Source of the DNA: 2-12-FULL-60-19 sp041483675 | Lineage (GTDB): Bacteria > Desulfobacterota > Binatia > UBA9968 | Assembly: GCA_041483675.1 (NCBI GenBank) | Contig: JBGPGE010000183.1 | Location: forward strand, 1 to 6,449 | DNA length: 6,449 nucleotides | Reading direction: 5' to 3' | Part shown: piece after piece, positions 1-5,804 of the stretch | Layout of the letters: each line of letters opens with the position of its first letter | Position numbering within the stretch: position 1 is the first letter of the stretch | Made by a program: the position numbers and the translations under genes | Notes under the pieces: model-generated | The model's input: only the letters and a program-made list of their open reading frames with translations | Databases searched by the model: none | Told to the model about the DNA's origin: nothing

Positions 1-3000
1 GCGACGGGCGCAGTGATTTGGTGAGTATCGGCGGCGGCTCTGTCACTACATTCATTTCGAACGGTGATGGCACGTATAATCGTGTGGCCATACCCGAATC
101 GGGGTGGAGTGCCAGCAAATTGTGGACTGGCGACTTCGATGGCGACGGAAAAGGAGATTTTTTCACCGGTTCCACAAACAACCAGATCACTACCTTCTTC
201 TCCAACGGCGACGGCACCTACCGGCCGGTTGTGCTAACCACGCCCACCGACTTTTCGGACACTAAGCTCTGGGTGGGCGACTTCAATTCTGATGGAAAAT
301 CGGATCTCCTCACCGTAAAAAACGGCAAACTTACAACCATGCTCTCCAAGGGAGACGGCACCTTCGATATCAGACAAATTTCGCCGCTTCCTTCGGGCTT
401 TGCCGACACCGCCGTGTGGATTGCGGACGTAAACGGCGATGGTAGAGCAGATATCATCAGCTCCGGCGGAGGCAACGTCACCATCTTTTACTCCAAGGGC
501 GACGGCAACTACTGGAGCGCGGCTATTCCGGACACAAACTGGAGCAACCTCAAAGCGTGGATCGGCGAGCCCAGCGGCGACGGGAAGGGCGATGCCGCGA
601 GTGCTAAGAACGGCCAGCTCACGACCTTTATCGCCAACGGCCCCTTCCCCGACCTCCTGACCTCCATTACCACCAACCTGGGCGGAAAGATCGATATTTT
701 TTACAAGCCGATCACGGACAGTACCGTCTATACGAAAGACAACGACGCCAAGTATCCGATCATGGATCTCCAGATCCCGATGTACGTGGTGGATAGCCAT
801 ATCGCCAGCCCCGAAAGCGGCACCGGGCAAACTTATGAGTTTACGTATGACTACGGCGGGGCGAAGTTTCACCACCTGGGGCGCGGCGGTCTGGGTTTCC
901 GCTGGACGCGCATCGTAGACGAGACCACGCAGGCCAGGGTCGAGAACGCGTTTAAGCAGGTCAAGGTGGACCCCGTAACGCAAGCGCAGTCGCCCGACTT
1001 CCCGTTCATCGGCATGCTCGCGAATTCCACCACCTTCGACAACACTACCGGGGCGATCTTCGCCCAGGTCACCAACGAATACGACGATCTGGCCACGCAG
1101 GACACTCAGGTCAAGGTGCGCTTCACGGCCGTCAAGCGGACGGTCAAAGATCAGTGCGACGGCGAGCCGCTCTGTTTAAATACCGCCGTCAGCTTTGAGT
1201 ACGACACGCAAGGTCCCGGAGGAAAGACCTTTGGAAACGTCAAGCGGACGCTCTACGAAGGGGATACGTCGTTTAGCGGCGACGAGAGAGAGGAGCTGAC
1301 CGACTGGGCGATCGATCCAACTACCGGCATTCAGCGCCCGAGTCATACCACGCTCTCCGGATTCGATCTCTCCACCAATACCGCTACGCTTATGCGCGAG
1401 CGCTGGCTTACGCATGATTCCAGCGGCCGTCTTATCAGCGAAGAGAGCCGGCTTACAGGCGGGCAAGGCGATCCGGGCAATCCGGTCGTCACACACGGCT
1501 ACGATGGCTTCGGCAACCGCACCTCGACGACCGGCCCCCTGGGCTGCACGACCATCACCACGATCGACACGCTCACCAAGACCTTCCCGGCGACGGTGAC
1601 GAACTGCCTCGGTCACACGACGACCTTCACCTGGGACCCGCGCTTCGGCGCGAAGCTGACTGAAACAGATCCCAACCACACTACTGGCGATCCTATCATT
1701 ACCACGTATACCTTCGACACCTTCGGCCGGCTCACGAAAGTCGTCGGCCCGCTCGATAGTCCCTCGTTCCCAGCCACGACCATCGAGTATCTCAACTGGG
1801 GCAATGCGGCGACTCAGCGAATCAAGACCTCCAGGAGGAAAGATTACGGCCAGGCGGCGGTCATCGTGCGGGAAGATTGGTTCGACGGCCTGGGGAGAAC
1901 CGATCTCATTAAATCCACCGGACCCAACGATCCCGTCACGGGGCTGGCGCGGATGATCGTGGAAGACAGCGTCTACGACTCAAGGGGCTTGGTCGTTTCC
2001 AAGACCCCGCCGCGCTTCGAGGGGGAGACTGTTCTGCCTTCGTGGGAATATACCCACGACGTCCTGGGCCGTCAGGTGCGGGTGGACCATCCCGATTTCA
2101 GATTTGCCACCGTCCAATACAAACCCGGCGAAGTAATCATCACGGATGAAAATGGCCATCAAAAGCGGAAGCTTTTCGACGCTTATGGCCAAGTGGACGA
2201 GATTTGGGAGATCAACGGCTCGGAGACCAACAAGACATTCTACGTCTACGACGATGCCGGCTCGTTGATCCGTGTGACCAACCACCTGGGCCACAACACT
2301 TCGATCAAGTACGACCCTCTGGGCCGCAAGATCGCCATGTGCGATCCCAACATGGGCGCCGACCCAAGCCTCACGAGCTGCGACACGAGCACGCCAGGCG
2401 CGTGGGTCTATGTCTACGACAAGGCGGGAAATCTTCTTAATCAGACCGACGCGAAGAATCAGACCCTGACTTTCGACTACGACGCGCTAAACCGGGTCAA
2501 GGACAAATTCTATGCCGGCGGCGCCGGGACGATCACCTACACCTACGATGACCCGCTTGTGCAGTTCTCCAAAGGCCGGCTGACAAGAGTCGACGATCTG
2601 AACGCGATGGTCACGACCTTCCTGTACGACAAGATCGGCCGCGTCACGCAGACCCAGCGCGTCATTGACGGCCCGACCTACACGATGTCTCAGACCTACA
2701 ACGCCTTGAGCAAAGTTACGACTGAGACCTTTCCCGACTTAGAGAGCGCGAGCTACACCTACAACGAGGCCGGGGGAGTAAAAGCCATCACGGATGGAGG
2801 CACCAACTACGTCAACCAGATCGACTACAATGCCCGCGGGCAGAAGACGAAGATTCAGTATGCCAACGGCGTGACGACGAACTTCACTTTCTTCGACCAG
2901 GACGATCCCAACAACCCCAGCGATTTCATCAACTTCCTGCCGAAGAGCCGCGTCACGGGCGGCGGCAGCCTTCAGGATCTTGAGTACACTCACGACAACG

Positions 3001-4799
3001 TAGGCAATATCCTCGCCGTGGTTGACCACATGACCAACGGCACGGCGGGCCGGACGTTTGGCTACGACGACTTAAACCGCCTTACCTCGGCCATCGGAAA
3101 GTTCGGCCCAGCGCCTCAGGGCAGCACGGTTCCGACCGATGCCTCGCAAGCCTACAGCTACGACGCCATCGGCAACATCCTGACCAAGGGTGGAGTCCAG
3201 TACTTCTACGAAGATGCCAACCATCCCTCCTTCGTCAGCAGAACTTTCGATCAAGCCACCTCCACTACAAAACTCTACACCGCAGATATCAACGGCAACA
3301 CGCTGACCGGCGCAGGACGGACTTTCGCCTGGACGGCGGATAACAGAGTCGAGTCGGTCACTATGGGCAGCACGACCACGATGGACTACGACTACACCGG
3401 GGCGAGGATGAAAAAGTGGGGTCCTTTAGGTCTCACGGTTTATCCCTTTGCCGGCTACGAGATCGGGCCGGATGGGACAAAGACCAAATACTTCAAAGTC
3501 GGCAATGAAACTCTTGCCTCGAAGCAAACGCCGACCGCCAATCCTGAGAAGAAGCTCTTTTACCACAACGACCATCTGGGCGGAGTGAATGTAATCACGG
3601 ATATTACCGGAGCTAAAGTTCAGCTCAATGAGTACGATCCGTGGGGGAAGGTGTCGCGCACTGAGGGGAACGTTGACCCCGAGAAGAGATTCACCGGACA
3701 GATACTTGATCCAGAGTCCGGCCTCTACTACTATGGCGCCAGATACTATGATCCAGAGCTTGCCAGATTCATTTCCCCCGATCCGATCGTCCCGTCTCCC
3801 GGCGATCCGCAGACGCTCAACCGCTATTCGTATGCTAGAAACAATCCCGTCAAGTACATCGACCCGAGCGGGATGTCGTTCTGGAGCGCCATTGCCAATT
3901 TCTTCAAAGGCTTTTTCCGGTCCGTCCCTGCTCTGGTCACTGGAATCGCCGTCGGCTGGGCCACCTGGGGCGCCGGTCCTATCCTTGCCGGCATTCTCGG
4001 AGGTGTCACAGCCGCCGTTGTCAACACAGCCATCAACGGAGGCAACTGGGGCCAGGCGATTGGAATGGGTGCCGTACTCGGCGGCATCATAGGAGGCATA
4101 GGGGGTGATGTTTTCAAGGGGTTTGGTGGAGTAGCGGACAAGGGTTTCAACTGGGCCAACTTCGTTGCTGGCGTTAAAACTGGCGCGGCGTTTGGCGCGG
4201 TCATCGGCGGAATCAGCACCGCCATCCACGGCGGCAACGTCCTCCAGAACGTCGCCATGGGCGCCTTGAGCGGCGCAGTCTCCTCAGCTGCGGCTTTCGG
4301 AATAATGAAGGGGGCGACGGAGGCGTGGAATAGTTTTCAACAGTGGTTGGATGATCCCAAAGTGGAGATCGGTTCACGACCGGTGGCCGGAAGTGATTTC
4401 GAACACAAATTCATTCGATTCCCCGGCGGAGGCCCGCTCGGCGGAAGAATCGTGGAGGCGGGGCCTGATGCGGCCGGTAACTACACAGTATACGATACCG
4501 CTGCATCGCCTGGTACACCTGGCGTAGAACCTAACGCTCTACCCGATACGGCGCGTCATATTCTGCGTTACCCTGAGGCGATCAACTGGACGGAAACGGA
4601 TATCAGCATGAGTCGCTTTAATACTGCTCTAAAAACGTGGATGGCCGACTTTGTTGGGAAACCTTTTAATATTGAAAATAGTTTCTTCCTGAACAGCAAC
4701 CACTTTGTCAACTATGTCATTTCGAATGCGGGTGGCAATCCGAGTATCCCTGGAGCCTTTGCACCCGCTTGCACTCCACAAGGTTGCACTTATAGGTGA
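1..4799 (+). CDS. Giant Rhs/YD-repeat toxin-delivery protein with SpvB/TcB-like FG-GAP N-part and variable C-terminal tip (5' end missing)
   Basis: This is the 3' portion of a polymorphic toxin gene. The frame is already open at base 3 and reads D-G-R-S-D, part of an FG-GAP loop, so the true start lies upstream and the TTG at 18 is internal. Residues here are numbered from that TTG (1593 to the TGA at 4797). Seen in order: FG-GAP/VCBS repeats (1-205), a TcB-middle-like segment (about 210-310, containing HHLGRGGLGF), a less repetitive stretch, YD repeats (about 495-1150), the Rhs motif YHNDHLGG (1182-1189), the Rhs core end ESGLYYYGARYYDPE (from 1233), a P-x4-D-P-x-G motif (1277-1285), a hydrophobic linker (1287-1436) and a tip (1437-1593). 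Family knowledge: TcB/TcC and Rhs YD repeats build a hollow shell that encloses and autocleaves the C-terminal toxin. The architecture resembles a TcB-TcC fusion, although no TcA gene is visible here. Delivery route and target are not shown. I am confident of the family but not of the activity. Confidence 0.95.
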   Translation, partial: DGRSDLVSIGGGSVTTFISNGDGTYNRVAIPESGWSASKLWTGDFDGDGKGDFFTGSTNNQITTFFSNGDGTYRPVVLTTPTDFSDTKLWVGDFNSDGKSDLLTVKNGKLTTMLSKGDGTFDIRQISPLPSGFADTAVWIADVNGDGRADIISSGGGNVTIFYSKGDGNYWSAAIPDTNWSNLKAWIGEPSGDGKGDAASAKNGQLTTFIANGPFPDLLTSITTNLGGKIDIFYKPITDSTVYTKDNDAKYPIMDLQIPMYVVDSHIASPESGTGQTYEFTYDYGGAKFHHLGRGGLGFRWTRIVDETTQARVENAFKQVKVDPVTQAQSPDFPFIGMLANSTTFDNTTGAIFAQVTNEYDDLATQDTQVKVRFTAVKRTVKDQCDGEPLCLNTAVSFEYDTQGPGGKTFGNVKRTLYEGDTSFSGDEREELTDWAIDPTTGIQRPSHTTLSGFDLSTNTATLMRERWLTHDSSGRLISEESRLTGGQGDPGNPVVTHGYDGFGNRTSTTGPLGCTTITTIDTLTKTFPATVTNCLGHTTTFTWDPRFGAKLTETDPNHTTGDPIITTYTFDTFGRLTKVVGPLDSPSFPATTIEYLNWGNAATQRIKTSRRKDYGQAAVIVREDWFDGLGRTDLIKSTGPNDPVTGLARMIVEDSVYDSRGLVVSKTPPRFEGETVLPSWEYTHDVLGRQVRVDHPDFRFATVQYKPGEVIITDENGHQKRKLFDAYGQVDEIWEINGSETNKTFYVYDDAGSLIRVTNHLGHNTSIKYDPLGRKIAMCDPNMGADPSLTSCDTSTPGAWVYVYDKAGNLLNQTDAKNQTLTFDYDALNRVKDKFYAGGAGTITYTYDDPLVQFSKGRLTRVDDLNAMVTTFLYDKIGRVTQTQRVIDGPTYTMSQTYNALSKVTTETFPDLESASYTYNEAGGVKAITDGGTNYVNQIDYNARGQKTKIQYANGVTTNFTFFDQDDPNNPSDFINFLPKSRVTGGGSLQDLEYTHDNVGNILAVVDHMTNGTAGRTFGYDDLNRLTSAIGKFGPAPQGSTVPTDASQAYSYDAIGNILTKGGVQYFYEDANHPSFVSRTFDQATSTTKLYTADINGNTLTGAGRTFAWTADNRVESVTMGSTTTMDYDYTGARMKKWGPLGLTVYPFAGYEIGPDGTKTKYFKVGNETLASKQTPTANPEKKLFYHNDHLGGVNVITDITGAKVQLNEYDPWGKVSRTEGNVDPEKRFTGQILDPESGLYYYGARYYDPELARFISPDPIVPSPGDPQTLNRYSYARNNPVKYIDPSGMSFWSAIANFFKGFFRSVPALVTGIAVGWATWGAGPILAGILGGVTAAVVNTAINGGNWGQAIGMGAVLGGIIGGIGGDVFKGFGGVADKGFNWANFVAGVKTGAAFGAVIGGISTAIHGGNVLQNVAMGALSGAVSSAAAFGIMKGATEAWNSFQQWLDDPKVEIGSRPVAGSDFEHKFIRFPGGGPLGGRIVEAGPDAAGNYTVYDTAASPGTPGVEPNALPDTARHILRYPEAINWTETDISMSRFNTALKTWMADFVGKPFNIENSFFLNSNHFVNYVISNAGGNPSIPGAFAPACTPQGCTYR
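3..593 (+). repeat. FG-GAP/VCBS calcium-loop repeats, period about 49 codons
   Basis: Tandem coding repeats each carry a Ca-binding-like loop of the form D-x-[DN]-x-D-G-[KR]-x-D. Loops start at residue 39 (D39, D41, D43, D47; base 132), 88 (D88, N90, D92, D96; base 279), 137 (D137, N139, D141, D145; base 426) and 184 (E184, D188, D192; base 567). The end of an earlier loop (D-G-R-S-D) is at bases 3-17. Each loop is followed about 12-15 residues later by a T-x-F/M-x-S/A-x-G-D-G block. The spacing is 49, 49 and 47 residues. The last copy is degenerate: the first Asp is Glu and the trailing G-D-G is lost. In SpvB/TcB proteins such repeats form a beta-propeller next to the Rhs shell. More copies probably lie upstream of the window. 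Confidence 0.85.
651..950 (+). other. TcB-middle-like segment (domain within the Rhs gene)
   Basis: Directly after the FG-GAP repeats the protein reads PDLLTSI, then GGKIDIFYKP, a Y-P-x-M-D-L segment, VVDSHI, and Y-x-Y-x-G-x-K-F-H-H-L-G-R-G-G-L-G-F (around residues 273-295). The order PDLL..., Y-x-P-(S/T), YPxMDL, Y-x-YGGAxxH..GRGxLGF is the usual one in the middle domain of TcB/SpvB-type toxins, where it links the propeller to the YD shell. This is a call from remembered family pattern, not an alignment. The boundaries are approximate. Confidence 0.65.
1500..3420 (+). repeat. YD (Rhs) repeat array inside the Rhs gene
   Basis: Many degenerate repeats of the form Y-D-x-x-G-x-x-x-x are seen. 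Examples are YDGFGNR (residue 495), YTHDVLGRQ, YDPLGRK, VYDKAGNLL, FDYDALNRVK, LYDKIGRV, YNEAGG, YTHDNVGNI, YDDLNRL and YSYDAIGNIL, ending near YDYTGARMKKW. In known Rhs and TcC structures such strands spiral into a sealed cocoon around the toxin. The unit spacing is irregular and no copies are identical at the DNA level, so this is an old protein repeat, not a recent DNA duplication. Confidence 0.9.
3846..3875 (+). other. Rhs core-terminal P-x4-D-P-x-G-M motif, probable autocleavage point
   Basis: Residues 1277-1286 read P-V-K-Y-I-D-P-S-G-M and fit the boundary motif PxxxxDPxGL of Rhs proteins, except that Met replaces Leu at the last position. In TcC and Rhs proteins this region is an aspartyl-protease-like self-cleavage site that releases the C-terminal toxin inside the shell. 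The Asp-Pro and the upstream core Asp residues are present. Cleavage itself is inferred. The Met is also conserved in the downstream orphan copy, where it is the first ATG in frame (5982). Confidence 0.75.
3876..4325 (+). other. Hydrophobic Gly/Ala-rich linker after the cleavage motif
   Basis: Residues 1287-1436 start with an aromatic, amphipathic-looking stretch (FWSAIANFF, GFFRSV). They continue with long runs of G, A, V and I, including candidate membrane-spanning pieces at about 1303-1335 and about 1346-1365, and repeated GG and AxxxG-type spacings like a glycine zipper. Only a few charged residues occur in 150. Such segments in Rhs effectors are thought to help the tip into or across a membrane. 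That role is inferred here. The linker is shared with the orphan copy at 5985-6434, so it belongs to the conserved carrier, not to one toxin. Confidence 0.7.
4326..4796 (+). other. Variable C-terminal toxin tip of unrecognised family (157 residues)
   Basis: The tip begins at Trp1437, exactly where homology to the downstream copy ends. It is not one of the toxin families I recognise with confidence. Visible features are an early block R-P-V-A-G-S-D-F-E-H-K-F-I-R-F with His1463, a G/P-rich turn (F-P-G-G-G-P-L-G-G), a late block N-S-N-H-F-V-N (1559-1565) followed by an alpha-helix-like V-I-S-N-A-G-G, and two Cys five apart at the end (1585, 1590). The His-early and NxN/NxH-F-V-late layout resembles permuted NlpC/P60-LRAT-like hydrolases and the N-S-N-x-F family DUF3750, but the usual nucleophilic Cys position would be Ser1560. 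Base use changes here: the 60 bases from 4621 are 35% GC, whereas 60 core bases from 2521 are 63%. This fits a horizontally swapped cassette. Confidence 0.7.
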
Positions 4800-4800
4800 G
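4794..4800 (+). promoter_or_regulatory. Shine-Dalgarno overlapping the Rhs stop codon (coupled start)
   Basis: AGGTGAG at 4794-4800 overlaps the TGA stop (4797-4799) of the Rhs gene and lies just before the ATG at 4803. The AGG core is 6 bases from the start. This supports ATG 4803 as the true start of the downstream gene. It also suggests translational coupling, so that the protective protein is made whenever the toxin is. Confidence 0.65.
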
Positions 4801-4802
4801 CA

Positions 4803-5804
4803 ATGGCAAAAACTGTCCAGTTAACCAAAATTGCGTCGATACTTGTTTTCGCGGGCATGTTCTTCCTGCTATCTTATCAGGCAGCAACGGACAGTACCCT
4901 GCCCGACCCACTGGCAGAGATTTTCAAAAAAAAACAGTGGATAACCGTTTTGAGCAGATATGTCCCCTCTGAAGGGTCCTATATCGTTGTCAAGATTGGA
5001 GATGAAGAGAAGATTGTCTACCGGGGAGATCCGAGACATTCAAACCAAGGGCTTGTCGCTATTTCTCCCAAGGGGGAAAAGCTTGTGTTCGCGCAATTTG
5101 TGGAACCCACCGGCAGTGAACAAGCAGTTCGAAAGGTTTGCACAATAAGGATCGACGGCTCAGAGTATAACGAGGTCTTGGATATTAAGGACGTATTTTA
5201 CGATATCGCCTGGTCCCATGACCAAGAGAAAATAGCCTTCCTCGGCGAGCTGCAAAGTGGCTTCTATGGTCTAGTCGTACTTGATGTCAGTACACAACCA
5301 GTCGTGATAGCAGCCCAGCGCCCGCTCCGGAGGGGAATGAGCTTCATCAAGCTAACCAGTCAAGCTTGGGCGCCAGACAATGAGCGGCTTGTGTACGTTA
5401 ATGCCCAGGGACATATGATTATCTTGAATGTTAAAAGCGACACCGAAGAAAACCTTGGGCAGGGCGACGATCCCACATGGTCTCGTGATGGTGCGTTCAT
5501 TGCCTACCGAGCGGAGGGGTCTGGGAAGGCGCCCGGCGACTACTTCCTGCTCTCTGTGATGTCGTCGCACCAACAAGAGAAGCTGCTTTCCAACAAACGG
5601 TCGGCAGCAGACATCATAGTGTCGCGAGGGTACTATCTTGGAAAGCCCATTTGGTCACCTGATGGCCGATTTATTATGATCATGCGTATCGTAAGCCTAG
5701 CTGAGTTTCAACAGCCTTACGTAATCGACTTGAAAACCGGTGACGTCGAGGCCTTGCCTATAGGGTCGATGGGAGACATGCGTTCCTGGGGCGGCAAGCC
5801 GTAA
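4803..5804 (+). CDS. Membrane-anchored or exported TolB/PD40-type beta-propeller protein, candidate immunity protein
   Basis: The product is 333 residues and lies 3 bases downstream of the toxin tip. Residues about 9-27 (K-I-A-S-I-L-V-F-A-G-M-F-F-L-L-S) form one hydrophobic segment after a positive N-terminus (K3, K9). This indicates a Sec signal or an anchor; no lipobox Cys is seen. The rest shows propeller repeats of the PD40/TolB form: A-I-S-P-K-G-E-K-L-V-F (86-96), I-A-W-S-H-D (W137), A-W-A-P-D-N (W189), P-T-W-S-R-D-G (W226) and P-I-W-S-P-D-G (W284), each followed by a hydrophobic strand. Known: the gene directly after an Rhs tip is normally its immunity gene, and TolB-like propellers bind proteins or peptides. 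Inferred: it sits outside the cytoplasmic membrane and blocks the tip there. There is no enzyme motif. It is lower in GC than the Rhs core, like the tip. An unrelated envelope propeller carried as cargo is the alternative. Confidence 0.9.
   Translation: MAKTVQLTKIASILVFAGMFFLLSYQAATDSTLPDPLAEIFKKKQWITVLSRYVPSEGSYIVVKIGDEEKIVYRGDPRHSNQGLVAISPKGEKLVFAQFVEPTGSEQAVRKVCTIRIDGSEYNEVLDIKDVFYDIAWSHDQEKIAFLGELQSGFYGLVVLDVSTQPVVIAAQRPLRRGMSFIKLTSQAWAPDNERLVYVNAQGHMIILNVKSDTEENLGQGDDPTWSRDGAFIAYRAEGSGKAPGDYFLLSVMSSHQQEKLLSNKRSAADIIVSRGYYLGKPIWSPDGRFIMIMRIVSLAEFQQPYVIDLKTGDVEALPIGSMGDMRSWGGKP

Larger units (their letters stand above)
3712..4326 (+). repeat. Direct repeat, copy 1: Rhs core end plus Gly/Ala-rich linker (in the intact gene)
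   Basis: This 615-bp stretch recurs at 5821-6435, offset 2109 bases, with no net insertion or deletion. By manual codon-by-codon comparison I count about 53 mismatches (about 91% identity). Only 7 residues differ of about 205: K/R, I/A, V/I, A/P, K/N, A/G and L/F. Roughly 45 of the 53 changes are silent. It encodes the hyperconserved core end (Y-Y-Y-G-A-R-Y-Y-D-P), the P-x4-D-P-x-G motif and the hydrophobic linker. It stops at the codon where the two tips diverge (Trp here, Tyr in the downstream copy). Confidence 0.95.

Noticed and set aside
18..20. TTG codon as the start of the large Rhs gene
   Set aside because: The frame is open to the window edge and encodes D-G-R-S-D of an FG-GAP loop just before it, so the gene continues upstream.
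234..983. Minus-strand open frame of 249 residues
   Set aside because: It is opposite well-supported FG-GAP and TcB-like coding sequence, has no recognisable domain, and fits a GC-rich shadow.
3426..4229. Long open frame on the minus strand (267 residues), matched by one at 5820-6338
   Set aside because: It lies entirely opposite the Rhs core end and linker. The two minus-strand frames resemble each other only because the DNA is duplicated, and the silent-site pattern favours the + strand.
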